Part shown: in pieces, positions 23,956-33,399 of the stretch
Layout: each line of letters begins with the position of its first letter
Numbering within the stretch: position 1 is the first letter of the stretch
DNA from: Thermincola carboxydiphila
GTDB taxonomy: Bacteria; Bacillota; Thermincolia; Thermincolales; UBA2595
Length of the DNA: 64,000 nt
Direction of reading: 5' to 3'
Assembly (NCBI GenBank): GCA_016841325.1
Contig: JAENZJ010000006.1
Location: 1-64,000 of the forward strand
Position numbers and translations under genes: made by a program
The notes under the pieces: model-generated
What the model saw: only the letters and a program-made list of their open reading frames with translations
Database searches by the model: none
What the model was told of the DNA's origin: nothing

Positions 23956-24921
23956 ATGGTGGGTAAAGGTTTGGATAATGATGTTACAGATGTTACCTCC
24001 CTCATTGGGAACACCCCGGTCTACAGGCTAAAAAAAACTATTCCCGGAGGGGCGGCTGAGGTAATGGCCAAAATGGAAATGTACAATCCCGGTGGCAGCA
24101 TTAAGGACAGGGTGGCCCTGCAAATGGTGGAAGAGGCCGAAAAGAATGGGAGTATTGGGCCTGGCGGTGTTATCATTGAGGCCACCAGCGGCAATACAGG
24201 GATTGGCCTGGCCATTGTGGCTGCATCCAGGGGATACCGGCTGATCCTGGTAATGCCGGAATCAATTGGTAAAGAATATAAGACCTTGCTGCGCATGTAT
24301 GGGGCAGAGATAATTTCCACACCCGAAAATGAGGGGATGACGGGTGCAGTTAACAAAGCCGAAGACATTCTCAGTGAGAATCCTCACTATTATATGCCGA
24401 GGCAGTTTCAGAACCCCTCCAATCCTGAGGTCCACAGGAGGACAACTGCCAGGGAAATCCTCGGCCAGACGGGCGGGAGGATTGATGCCTTTGTTGCCGG
24501 TATCGGGACCGGGGGAACCATAACCGGGATAGGTGAAGTCCTCAAAAAGGAGGTGCCCGGTATCAGGATAATCGGTGTTGAACCGGCTGAGTGTGCAGTC
24601 CTGTCGGGAGGGGAGCCGGGCAGTCACAGGATTCACGGGATTGGCGCCGGATTTGTCCCGGAGACACTGAATCTTGCGCTTCTGGATGAAATTATTACTG
24701 TTAGTGAATATGATGCTGTAATGACTTCAATGGCCCTTGCCAGGGAAGAAGGAGTCCTGGCGGGTTATTCTTCCGGAGCAGCCGTTTATGCTGCCGCCCG
24801 GGTGGCCAGACAGCTGGGATGTGGTAAACGTGTGGTAACTGTTTTACCTGACTCAGGAGAAAAATACCTAAGTATGGCCCCTTATTATCGCTTTGACCTG
24901 GCCAGAAAAGGAATGAATTAG
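23956..24921 (+). CDS. Cysteine synthase family protein, second copy, S-box controlled
   Basis: 321 residues from ATG 23956 (GGAGGGA upstream). Same PLP family as cysK: SLIGNTPVYRLKK, NPGGSIKDRV with the PLP lysine, [19 protein letters not shown]. Placed under a SAM riboswitch with metY and metA, so it may act with homoserine-derived substrates or supply cysteine for methionine synthesis. The residues do not let me separate OAS sulfhydrylase from cystathionine beta-synthase-like activity; no C-terminal CBS domain is present. Confidence 0.9.
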   Translation: MVGKGLDNDVTDVTSLIGNTPVYRLKKTIPGGAAEVMAKMEMYNPGGSIKDRVALQMVEEAEKNGSIGPGGVIIEATSGNTGIGLAIVAASRGYRLILVMPESIGKEYKTLLRMYGAEIISTPENEGMTGAVNKAEDILSENPHYYMPRQFQNPSNPEVHRRTTAREILGQTGGRIDAFVAGIGTGGTITGIGEVLKKEVPGIRIIGVEPAECAVLSGGEPGSHRIHGIGAGFVPETLNLALLDEIITVSEYDAVMTSMALAREEGVLAGYSSGAAVYAAARVARQLGCGKRVVTVLPDSGEKYLSMAPYYRFDLARKGMN

Positions 24922-24948
24922 CTGGCTCCCGGAAATGACCGGGAATGA

Positions 24949-26253
<1,305 letters not shown>

Positions 26254-26254
26254 A

Positions 26255-27172
26255 ATGCCGATAAAAATTCCGGATAATCTCCCGGCGGCCCGGATTCTGG
26301 CCGGGGAAAACATTTTTGTGATGCCTGAGTCCAGGGCTTTTCACCAGGATATTCGTCCTTTGAGGATTCTGCTCCTGAACCTGATGCCTACCAAGATTAT
26401 CACCGAGACACAGATTCTACGGCTGCTGGGGAATACCCCGCTGCAGGTTGAAGTGGAGTTCCTGCACCCGGGCACCTATACGTCCCGGAATACCCCCAGG
26501 GACCACCTGATTGCCTTTTACAAGACCTTTGATGAAATAAGGTATGCGAAATTTGATGGCATGATTATTACCGGAGCCCCTGTTGAACATCTCGAATTTT
26601 CTGAGGTAGCCTACTGGGAAGAACTGAAGAAAATCATGGACTGGTCAGTAAAAAACGTATTTGCCGTGCTTTACCTCTGCTGGGGAGCGCAGGCCGGTCT
26701 TTACCACCATTTCGGGGTCCCCAAGTACAGGCTTGAAAAAAAGATTTTCGGTGTCTTTCCCCACACGGTGAATCAAAAGGATCATAAACTTCTGAAGGGA
26801 TTTGATGATATCTTTTATGCCCCTCACTCAAGGCATACGGAAAACCGCCGTGAAGACATAGTGAAGGTTTCCGGACTGGAAATCCTTGCCGAATCTGCCC
26901 AGGCAGGTATTTACCTGACTGCTTCACTGGATGGCAGGCACGTATTTGTTACCGGGCACTCAGAGTATGAACCGCTGACTCTTAAGGCTGAGTATGAGCG
27001 GGATCTCGGCAAGGGACTGGAGATTGACCTGCCGAGCAACTATTTTCCCGGGGATGACCCGGCAAACCGGCCTGTGGTTAACTGGAGGGGGCATGCCAAT
27101 CTTTTATTTACCAATTGGCTAAATTATTTCGTCTATCAGGAAACTCCCTTTAATCTTAACGAAATCGGCTGA
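26255..27172 (+). CDS. metA: Homoserine O-acyltransferase (predicted acetyl-CoA specific)
   Basis: 305 residues. Activates homoserine for direct sulfhydrylation by MetY. Family motifs: [16 protein letters not shown], the catalytic Cys in [17 protein letters not shown] and the His in GHSEYEPLT. The segment GAPVE has Glu where E. coli-type succinyltransferases have Gly; this position is known to switch specificity to acetyl-CoA, in keeping with an adjacent O-acetylhomoserine enzyme. The start is ATG 26255, 1 base after the metY stop. Confidence 0.93.
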   Translation: MPIKIPDNLPAARILAGENIFVMPESRAFHQDIRPLRILLLNLMPTKIITETQILRLLGNTPLQVEVEFLHPGTYTSRNTPRDHLIAFYKTFDEIRYAKFDGMIITGAPVEHLEFSEVAYWEELKKIMDWSVKNVFAVLYLCWGAQAGLYHHFGVPKYRLEKKIFGVFPHTVNQKDHKLLKGFDDIFYAPHSRHTENRREDIVKVSGLEILAESAQAGIYLTASLDGRHVFVTGHSEYEPLTLKAEYERDLGKGLEIDLPSNYFPGDDPANRPVVNWRGHANLLFTNWLNYFVYQETPFNLNEIG

Positions 27173-27205
27173 AAAGGGCATAAACCGGTGGAAACCCCCA
27201 AATTC

Positions 27206-27222
27206 TACTATTGACCATAGTA
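27206..27222. promoter_or_regulatory. BlaI-type operator 1 upstream of blaI
   Basis: TACTATTGACCATAGTA. It contains the likely -35 box TTGACC (27211-27216), which is followed after 17 bases by TAAACT (27234-27239). This suggests autorepression. Confidence 0.75.
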
Positions 27223-27247
27223 TCGGAAAATAGTAAACTTAACTTAG

Positions 27248-27264
27248 TACTATTAGAAATAGTA
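27248..27264. promoter_or_regulatory. BlaI-type operator 2 upstream of blaI
   Basis: TACTATTAGAAATAGTA, perfect half-sites. It starts 42 bases after the start of operator 1 (about four helical turns) and lies downstream of the putative -10 box. A further half-site TACTAT lies at about 27270. Confidence 0.75.
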
Positions 27265-27346
27265 AAAATTACTATTATAAGTCATAATGTCCGCAGCGTG
27301 AAAAAACACGTGTTTTGCCGTGTCTTATGAAGGGAGTGAACCCAGG

Positions 27347-27778
27347 ATGTTTCTGTCAAAGTTTATTTCCGACTTCAAGCCCCATAAGCTGGGCCTGAAA
27401 AAGGTGCTTGGCGACCTGGAGGCTGAAGTTATGAAAATTATGTGGCAAAAGGAAAAGGCTACTGTGAGGGAAGTTCATGAACACCTGCTTCTAAACAGGG
27501 ATCTGGCTTATACCACAGTAATGACCATCATGAGCCGCCTTGCCGATAAGAAGCTTTTAGCTAAAGAACCTAAAGGCAATGCCTTTGTTTACGCGCCCGC
27601 CGTGTCAGAGGCTGAGTTTGCCAATATGGTTGCCAGTGAAGTCCTTGACGGGCTGATGGAGGATTTTGCCGAACCGGCACTATCCCACATGGTAGACAGG
27701 CTAACTGAAGGGAATCCTGCCAAACTGGACGAGTTGGAGAAACGTATAAAGGAGCTCAGGAATAAGGGGGATGGTTGA
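27347..27778 (+). CDS. BlaI/MecI/CopY-family transcriptional repressor
   Basis: 143 residues from ATG 27347; the paralogue at 63293 begins at the same residue. A winged-helix domain is seen in LGDLEAEVMKIMWQKEKATVREVHEHL and AYTTVMTIMSRLADKKLL, the DNA-recognition part of the family, followed by a C-terminal dimerisation helix. BlaI-type repressors are cut by an M56 membrane protease, and such a gene follows after 1 base. Two operators lie in its promoter. It is the best candidate to bind all TACTA-N7-TAGTA sites in the window. Confidence 0.92.
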   Translation: MFLSKFISDFKPHKLGLKKVLGDLEAEVMKIMWQKEKATVREVHEHLLLNRDLAYTTVMTIMSRLADKKLLAKEPKGNAFVYAPAVSEAEFANMVASEVLDGLMEDFAEPALSHMVDRLTEGNPAKLDELEKRIKELRNKGDG

Positions 27779-27779
27779 T

Positions 27780-28754
27780 ATGTTTTATACTATGCTGGTC
27801 AAGAACTATGTACACCCCTTTATCCTCTATGTATTGTTCGGGACCCTGGCCGGTTACCTGCCGGTATTGCTCCTGGCACGGCTGCCCCAGTTCAGGGATA
27901 CCAGGTCTCGGGCGTTGCTCTATGGTATTCCCCTGGTTGTTCCGGTTGCCGCCTATCTGCTCAGGGGGCCGCTTGGGCTTGACAGGTGTACCGTATACGG
28001 CCACAGTATCGGTCAAATTGACAGTTGGCTCTGTTTTGCAGGGAATATAGTGGCTGTTATCCTGACACCACTGTTTTTTACCGCAGTGATTTTCGCTGTT
28101 GCCAGAGTTATTCTCAGTATTTATGCATCCCGCAATTTTATTAATAAATACGGGTATGCGTCTGAAGCAGACCGTCCCAAATTGTTTGCCACCCTGAATA
28201 TGCTTTGTCTTAAGGCAGAAATAAAGGTTCCGGGAGTTATTGTAACCCGGGATGTATTTGCCAGGGCTTTCACCATGGGGTTTAGGTCACCGGTACTTGT
28301 TGTTTCCGAAGGACTGCTTAACGGACTGGATGAAGACGAGTTGGAAACTGTCCTGGCTCACGAATTGGGCCATATAGCCAGAAGGGATTCCCTTTTAAAC
28401 AGGATACTGCTTTTTCTTAAAGATATCATGTTTTTTGTTCCCCTGGCAAATGTGGTCTTTCGCAATTATGCGACAGAGAAGGAAAAGGCTTCTGATGACT
28501 TTGCCGTAAGGCTTACGGGTAAACCAATGGCATTCGCTCAGGCCCTGATAAAGGTCTGGAAAATGTCAAGACACAGTATTATTGACGAACTCCTGCCATA
28601 TCCAAGCCTTGCCGATAATGGCGGGGGCCTGGAAAACAGGGTGGAGAGGCTCCTTAACGGAGAACACAGGGTCATCGGCAGCATTGGGTTTACAGCAGCC
28701 GCAGCAATGGCGGTAACAGGCTTATCAATATTTGTCCTTCAGTGGGTTTGCTGA
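27780..28754 (+). CDS. M56-family (BlaR1-type) membrane metallopeptidase without sensor domain
   Basis: 324 residues. Membrane helices lie at about 8-35, 45-62, 85-115 and a last one at about 300-320. The zinc protease motif HELGH (about residue 194) lies in ELETVLAHELGHIARRD, with a downstream Glu in ATEKEKASDDFA. BlaR1/MecR1 carry an extra C-terminal penicillin-binding domain of about 250 residues; it is absent here, so the inducer is not sensed as a beta-lactam. The outer loop near residue 65-80 (DRCTVYGH) is conserved in the second paralogue. Confidence 0.88.
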   Translation: MFYTMLVKNYVHPFILYVLFGTLAGYLPVLLLARLPQFRDTRSRALLYGIPLVVPVAAYLLRGPLGLDRCTVYGHSIGQIDSWLCFAGNIVAVILTPLFFTAVIFAVARVILSIYASRNFINKYGYASEADRPKLFATLNMLCLKAEIKVPGVIVTRDVFARAFTMGFRSPVLVVSEGLLNGLDEDELETVLAHELGHIARRDSLLNRILLFLKDIMFFVPLANVVFRNYATEKEKASDDFAVRLTGKPMAFAQALIKVWKMSRHSIIDELLPYPSLADNGGGLENRVERLLNGEHRVIGSIGFTAAAAMAVTGLSIFVLQWVC

Positions 28755-28760
28755 TAGGGT

Positions 28761-28803
28761 ACGGTCTCCTGTAAGTGGTATGATTTACAGGAGGCCGTTT
28801 AGT
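28761..28803 (+). terminator. Hairpin terminator after blaI-M56
   Basis: Stem ACGG-CTCCTGTAA / TTTACAGGAG-CCGT with small mismatches, then TTTAGTTTGG. Confidence 0.7.
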
Positions 28804-28814
28804 TTGGAAAGAAC

Positions 28815-28831
28815 TACTAATAATTGTAGTA
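28815..28831. promoter_or_regulatory. BlaI-type operator upstream of the DUF2318-ABC operon
   Basis: TACTAATAATTGTAGTA, 24 bases upstream of the -35 box of the promoter at 28855. Confidence 0.7.
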
Positions 28832-28854
28832 ATATATTTTCCTCAGAAAACCTA

Positions 28855-28883
28855 TTGACCAAACAAAGCAGGGAATGTATGAT
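28855..28883 (+). promoter_or_regulatory. Promoter of the DUF2318-ABC operon
   Basis: TTGACC (28855-28860), 17-base spacer, TATGAT (28878-28883). It is flanked by operators on both sides. Confidence 0.75.
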
Positions 28884-28893
28884 AATATTATAC

Positions 28894-28910
28894 TACTACA
28901 CAGCATAGTA
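28894..28910. promoter_or_regulatory. BlaI-type operator downstream of the promoter
   Basis: TACTACACAGCATAGTA, beginning 11 bases after the -10 box; the upstream partner at 28815 could allow looping. Confidence 0.75.
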
Positions 28911-28983
28911 GCAAAACTAATGCGGTGCAATACTGATGCAGGACTATTCTTGAAAAATTATATTATTTTCGGAGGGGATGTAA

Positions 28984-29571
28984 ATGTCAAGAGACTCTAA
29001 AAAGGACAAATTTGTAAACCAGAAAAAACCGCGTACCGGAACATATTTTCTGGTAGGAGTGGTGGCAGCAGCAATTATTGTGGTTGGAGCTTTTATGCTC
29101 TTTGGGAAATCGGGAAGTGAAGGGCTGACCAATGTCGGCGCTGTGGATTACGGCAGTGCTTCCGTTGATTTTACTGCAGTGGAAGCTGAAGATGCCAATG
29201 GGAAGATAGTCGTGGATTTAAATGAGATTAAGAATAATAAGACAGTAAAATTTGATGTCCAGGGAATTAATTTCACCCTGAATAACGGTACCCCTTTTGA
29301 ATACCTGCCTCTTTTGGCATATGTATCTGACAAAGGAAATGTTGTAGTGGCCACCAGCCTTTGTGAACCCTGCAGCGGTGTTGCCTTCCACATTGAAGGT
29401 GACCAGCTGGTCTGCAATGCCTGCGGGACCCGCTGGTATCTGGATAATATGCAGGGTATTTCCGGTGGCTGCACCGAATATCCGCCGGAAATGGTCCAGT
29501 ATACTGTTGAAGGGGATAAACTTATTATCGACAGGGCGCTGCTGGAAAACTGGCAGCCAAGGGCTGTGTAG
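28984..29571 (+). CDS. FtrD-like (DUF2318) membrane protein, second copy
   Basis: 195 residues: basic N-terminus, one helix (YFLVGVVAAAIIVVGAFMLF), outer domain with SLCEPCSG, CNACGTRW and GGCTEYPP. It is clearly homologous to the 13035-13658 protein. In Campylobacter the cj1660-cj1663 cluster pairs a DUF2318 protein with two FtsX-type permeases and one ATPase next to P19/Ftr1 iron uptake; the same order follows here, but P19 and Ftr1 are absent. ATG 28984 follows TCGGAGGGGATGTAA. Confidence 0.85.
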   Translation: MSRDSKKDKFVNQKKPRTGTYFLVGVVAAAIIVVGAFMLFGKSGSEGLTNVGAVDYGSASVDFTAVEAEDANGKIVVDLNEIKNNKTVKFDVQGINFTLNNGTPFEYLPLLAYVSDKGNVVVATSLCEPCSGVAFHIEGDQLVCNACGTRWYLDNMQGISGGCTEYPPEMVQYTVEGDKLIIDRALLENWQPRAV

Positions 29572-29652
29572 GCAGGCTCATGGAAATGACCGGGAAAATA
29601 TCGGGAAAATAAAGACAATTATATTTCCGAGAGACTTTAAGGAGTGTTAAGT

Positions 29653-30213
29653 ATGGAAAAGAAGGACAGCGTGGGAAGGGAACCAGCTATAACCGAAAAA
29701 GAGGCCGCTGTAAATGAAACAGTGCTCGAAATTCAGCAGGAAACAGAAAGACTCCGCCGGCGGGACCGGCTTATCAGGGTCTTTGGCGGAGTGTTTGTGG
29801 CCCTGATGCTGGGACTGGGAATCGTGACATATGTATATGGTGAACCTGATCCAGGGACAGCATTTTTGGACGGCGGAGGCGGCTACAATAGCAGTGGGTA
29901 TCCCGGGACAGTCCTGGCCGCTGCTTCGGGTTCCGGGGGCAGTTGTTGTGTAACCCCGGGGAGTGGAGGCGGGAGCTGTGGTATGGCCGGCGCTGCTATT
30001 GGGGATGCACCGGATAATGGAAGCGGGGCTGCCCTGAATGATGAGCTGAAGGAACTTGCCCTGGCCAAATATAAGGAGGAAACAGGTAAAGACGCCTCAG
30101 GGGCAAAGGTGACCAACTTTGGCTGTCATCTTCAGGTGGATATCCTGGATGATACCGGTGCCACGGTGCGTAGTTACGGTTACCAGGGCGGGCCCCTGTA
30201 TGTAATCAGTTAA
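29653..30213 (+). CDS. Single-helix membrane protein with Gly/Cys-rich linker
   Basis: 186 residues from ATG 29653 (AAGGAGTGTTAAGT upstream). A charged N-terminal coiled region and one helix (VFGGVFVALMLGLGIVTYVY) precede a Gly/Ser linker with GSCCVTPG and GGSCGM. The C-terminal domain of about 60 residues ends FGCHLQVDILDDTGATVRSYGYQGGPLYVI. No family is recognised; the Cys residues could bind metal outside the cell. It sits between DUF2318 and the ABC permease genes and is probably part of the same transport system. Confidence 0.72.
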   Translation: MEKKDSVGREPAITEKEAAVNETVLEIQQETERLRRRDRLIRVFGGVFVALMLGLGIVTYVYGEPDPGTAFLDGGGGYNSSGYPGTVLAAASGSGGSCCVTPGSGGGSCGMAGAAIGDAPDNGSGAALNDELKELALAKYKEETGKDASGAKVTNFGCHLQVDILDDTGATVRSYGYQGGPLYVIS

Positions 30214-30228
30214 AGGCGGTGCATAGCG

Positions 30229-31386
30229 GTGAAGATGCATAATATCGCATTAAACAATATCAGGCGCAGGAAAGCTAAAATGGCCTTCCTAGTGGCCGGT
30301 ATGGTGATAGGGATTGCAACAATTGTGGTCCTGTACACAGTGACTGGGGCTATGGAACAGGAAATAGCCGACAAATTCGACCAGATTGGGTCAAATATGA
30401 CGATTGTGCCCCGGACAGAGGCTTTGAGCACGTCATATGAAGGGATCAGCGCCTCTGATGTTGCCGGCGGGGTCAGGCTTATGACCATGGATGATGTGGC
30501 CAGGATAGGCACAATTAAGAATAAGGAAAACATTGCTGTGGTATCTCCCAAACTTCTGGAAACCCTGCCGGTTGACGGTAAACAGATGCCGGTAATGGGT
30601 GTGCGGTTTGAGGATGAGTTGAAGATGAAAAGCTGGTGGAAGTTGGATGGCAGGGCGCCGGAAAATCCCGATGAGGTTCTGCTGGGTTTCCGGGCTGCAG
30701 AACGGTTAGGCAAAAAGCCGGGGGATGCTGTTGATATAAACGGAGCTGCCCACAGGGTCAGCGGGATAATCAGGGAAACGGGCAGCCAGGAGGATTCAGT
30801 TGTCCTGGCCGGCCTGAGCAGCCTGCAGAAGATTTCAGGGAAGGCGCAGGCTGTCAGTTTTATTGAGGTTGCGGCTCTTTGCTATACCTGCCCCATCGAG
30901 GAAATAACGGCACAGATTTCAGAAAAACTGCCCGGGACCAAAGTCAGTGCTATCAGGGAAGTTGTCCAGGCGCGTCAGGACTTTGTAGACCGTTTCTCCC
31001 AGCTTGGTATTTCGGTATCATTCATAGTCCTGGTAATAGGTTCCCTTGTTGTCCTGACCACTATGATGTCAGCAGTAAATGAACGGACCCGGGAGATCGG
31101 CATTTTCCGGGCCATAGGCTTCAGAAAGAGCCATGTAATCGGGATTATCCTTATGGAAGCAGGTTTTATCAGTATCATTGGCGGTCTGCTGGGATACCTG
31201 GCCGGAATGGCAGGGGCAAGAGTGGCGGCACCGGTTATTGCCAAAATGGAGGTTGCCGTTCCCTGGGATATCCAGACTGGGCTGATGGCTATGGGGGTAG
31301 CTGTCATCATGGGCCTGGCCGCAGGTCTGTTTCCTGCCTTCAGGGCAGCACAACAGGACCCTGTTGAAGCCCTGCGTTTCATTTAG
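30229..31386 (+). CDS. MacB/FtsX-type ABC permease (subunit 1)
   Basis: 385 residues: an N-terminal helix (about 16-40), a large outer MacB-type domain, and three C-terminal helices of the FtsX type with the conserved NERTREIGIFRAIGFRKSHV loop. An outer SFIEVAALCYTCPIEEI has a C-x2-C pair in the periplasmic-like domain, absent from its partner at 32124. GTG 30229 follows AAAGGCGG; ATG 30235 is also possible. Confidence 0.87.
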   Translation: MKMHNIALNNIRRRKAKMAFLVAGMVIGIATIVVLYTVTGAMEQEIADKFDQIGSNMTIVPRTEALSTSYEGISASDVAGGVRLMTMDDVARIGTIKNKENIAVVSPKLLETLPVDGKQMPVMGVRFEDELKMKSWWKLDGRAPENPDEVLLGFRAAERLGKKPGDAVDINGAAHRVSGIIRETGSQEDSVVLAGLSSLQKISGKAQAVSFIEVAALCYTCPIEEITAQISEKLPGTKVSAIREVVQARQDFVDRFSQLGISVSFIVLVIGSLVVLTTMMSAVNERTREIGIFRAIGFRKSHVIGIILMEAGFISIIGGLLGYLAGMAGARVAAPVIAKMEVAVPWDIQTGLMAMGVAVIMGLAAGLFPAFRAAQQDPVEALRFI

Positions 31387-31413
31387 GTATGTTATACAGA
31401 GGGGGAGTTCGGG

Positions 31414-32112
31414 ATGGATTTGATTAATGTAGATAATGTGACCAAGGTTTTCAAAGGTGGAGAAGGGAGTGTGACTGCCCTCGGAGGAGTCAGTTTTAAA
31501 GTTCCGGAGGGAGATTTTGTCGCCCTGATGGGTCCGTCCGGTTCAGGTAAGAGTACACTCCTGACCATGCTGGGGGCAATGAACCCTCCAACTTCGGGCA
31601 GTGTCATTATAGATGGAATAGATGTCTACAGCCTGACAGCCGAGAAAAGAGCCGATTTCCGCAGTGAGTACCTGGGATTTGTGTTTCAGCAGTTTCAGCT
31701 GATTCCCTATCTTACTGCCATGGAAAATGTCATGCTGCCCCTGGCAATCACCGGGAAATCCAACAGGGAACAGGCCAGGATGGCTAAGGAAGTCCTGGAA
31801 AAGGTAGGGCTTGGAGGCAAGGAAGGCAGGCTGCCCAACCAGATGTCCGGTGGTGAACAGGAAAGAGTGGCTATTGCCAGGGCTATTGTCAATGAACCTC
31901 CCATCCTGTTTGCCGATGAGCCGACAGGCGCCCTTGATTCCAAGAACAGTGAAGAGATTATGAATTTATTTAAGTACCTCAACCGGGAGGGTCAGACCAT
32001 CATAATGGTAACACACAATCAGGAATTCCTGGCCCATGTGAAACGGACTATATTTATCAGGGACGGGGTACTTGACCGGTCCAGGCATCCCGACAGCAGA
32101 ATTGCAGTATAG
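31414..32112 (+). CDS. ABC transporter ATPase (LolD/MacB class)
   Basis: 232 residues with Walker A GPSGSGKSTLL, Q-loop FVFQQFQLIPYLTAMENV, signature MSGGEQERVAIARAI, Walker B ILFADEPTGALD and H-loop MVTHNQEF. It energises the flanking FtsX-type permeases; transporters of this class usually act on extracytoplasmic proteins or lipids rather than pumping small solutes. Confidence 0.93.
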   Translation: MDLINVDNVTKVFKGGEGSVTALGGVSFKVPEGDFVALMGPSGSGKSTLLTMLGAMNPPTSGSVIIDGIDVYSLTAEKRADFRSEYLGFVFQQFQLIPYLTAMENVMLPLAITGKSNREQARMAKEVLEKVGLGGKEGRLPNQMSGGEQERVAIARAIVNEPPILFADEPTGALDSKNSEEIMNLFKYLNREGQTIIMVTHNQEFLAHVKRTIFIRDGVLDRSRHPDSRIAV

Positions 32113-32123
32113 GAGGCAGGCAG

Positions 32124-33284
32124 ATGCAGTTAAGAGATATAGCCCTGAAAAACCTGCAGCGCCGCAAAACAAAGCTGTTATTTATGGTATTTGGGATATT
32201 TTTCGGTATTGCCACAATAGTGACCCTGTTTACCCTCACAGGCGCTATGGAACAGAGTGTAAACCGGAAGATCAGTGAAACAGGTATCAAAATTGCGGTG
32301 TCACCGGAAACCGAATCGGCCTCATTTTCAGTAGGCGGTATTCCGGTGGTGTCAGGAGTCTCATACAATGTAACAGACCTTCCTGCAGATACCCCGGATG
32401 TAATCCGTTCTGTAACTGGCGCCGATAAAATCAGGGTAGTTGCGCCAAAAGTGATGGGGATGGCTGCAATGGAGGGTTCTAAGGTTTTACTGGTTGGAGT
32501 GGATTTTGAGAGTGAGCTGAAGATAAAATCCTGGTGGGACATGGTCGGCAGCCTGCCCGCCGGGGAGGGACAGGCCCTGGTGGGGGCCAGGGTTGCCGAC
32601 AAATACAGGCCTGCCCTGGGCAGTACCATAGAGGTCAATGGCCGGCAGCTGACTGTGACTGGGATTCTTAAGGAAACCGGAGAAGAGGAGGACGGGATAG
32701 TTTTTACCGGGATAGCCACGGCACGGAAGGCCCTGGAAAAGCCCGAGGGGTATAGTTTTGTTGAAATCACTGTCCCCAGGGATGAAGCCCTGGCGGCCAG
32801 GGTTTCCGCAGAACTCACCCAAAAGATTCCGGATACCAGGGTAAGGGTAGTCAAAGAGGCATCTGAAGCCAGGCAGGAGCTTGTGGAACGGTTCAGCAGT
32901 TTTTCCCTGGTAGTCTCCCTGGTGATGGCCCTGATAGGTGTCCTTATCATAGCTTCCACAATCACGGCTTCTGTGAATGAAAGGACCAGGGAAATCGGGA
33001 TACTGCGCGCTATAGGCTTCAGGAAGGCGCATATTACCAGGATAATACTGCTGGAGGCAGGTATTGTCAGCGGTATCAGCGCTGTGGCCGGTTACTTTGC
33101 CGGTATGGGTGCGGCCCGGCTGACTGCCCCTCTGTTTGCAGATTTTCAATTGACTGTTTCCTGGAACCCGCTGCTGGGCGCCGCTGTCCTGACAGGTGCA
33201 GTGGCAGCCGGACTCCTAGCCAGCATCTACCCGGCATCAAAGGCAGCCAGGCTGGACCCGGCAGAGGCCCTGAGGTTTATTTAG
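32124..33284 (+). CDS. MacB/FtsX-type ABC permease (subunit 2)
   Basis: 386 residues, same architecture as the 30229 protein: N-terminal helix, outer domain, C-terminal helices and the loop NERTREIGILRAIGFRKAHI. The two are clearly paralogues from a duplication. It lies 11 bases after the ATPase gene. The cluster ends with a terminator at 33324. Confidence 0.88.
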   Translation: MQLRDIALKNLQRRKTKLLFMVFGIFFGIATIVTLFTLTGAMEQSVNRKISETGIKIAVSPETESASFSVGGIPVVSGVSYNVTDLPADTPDVIRSVTGADKIRVVAPKVMGMAAMEGSKVLLVGVDFESELKIKSWWDMVGSLPAGEGQALVGARVADKYRPALGSTIEVNGRQLTVTGILKETGEEEDGIVFTGIATARKALEKPEGYSFVEITVPRDEALAARVSAELTQKIPDTRVRVVKEASEARQELVERFSSFSLVVSLVMALIGVLIIASTITASVNERTREIGILRAIGFRKAHITRIILLEAGIVSGISAVAGYFAGMGAARLTAPLFADFQLTVSWNPLLGAAVLTGAVAAGLLASIYPASKAARLDPAEALRFI

Positions 33285-33323
33285 AGTTTTATTCACAAGT
33301 GATTAATAAATGTTCAGATTGTG

Positions 33324-33366
33324 ATATACCGCACTGCGAAATTATTCGGTGCGGTATATTCTTTTT
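33324..33366 (+). terminator. Rho-independent terminator
   Basis: An 11-bp perfect stem ATATACCGCAC / GTGCGGTATAT followed by TCTTTTT, after the second permease gene. Confidence 0.85.
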
Positions 33367-33399
33367 ATAATAACAAAAGGGTATGGGGAGGGATTTTAT

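Noticed and set aside
29653-30213. P19 or Ftr1 homologue
   Set aside because: Only one membrane helix and no REXXE motif or P19 pattern.
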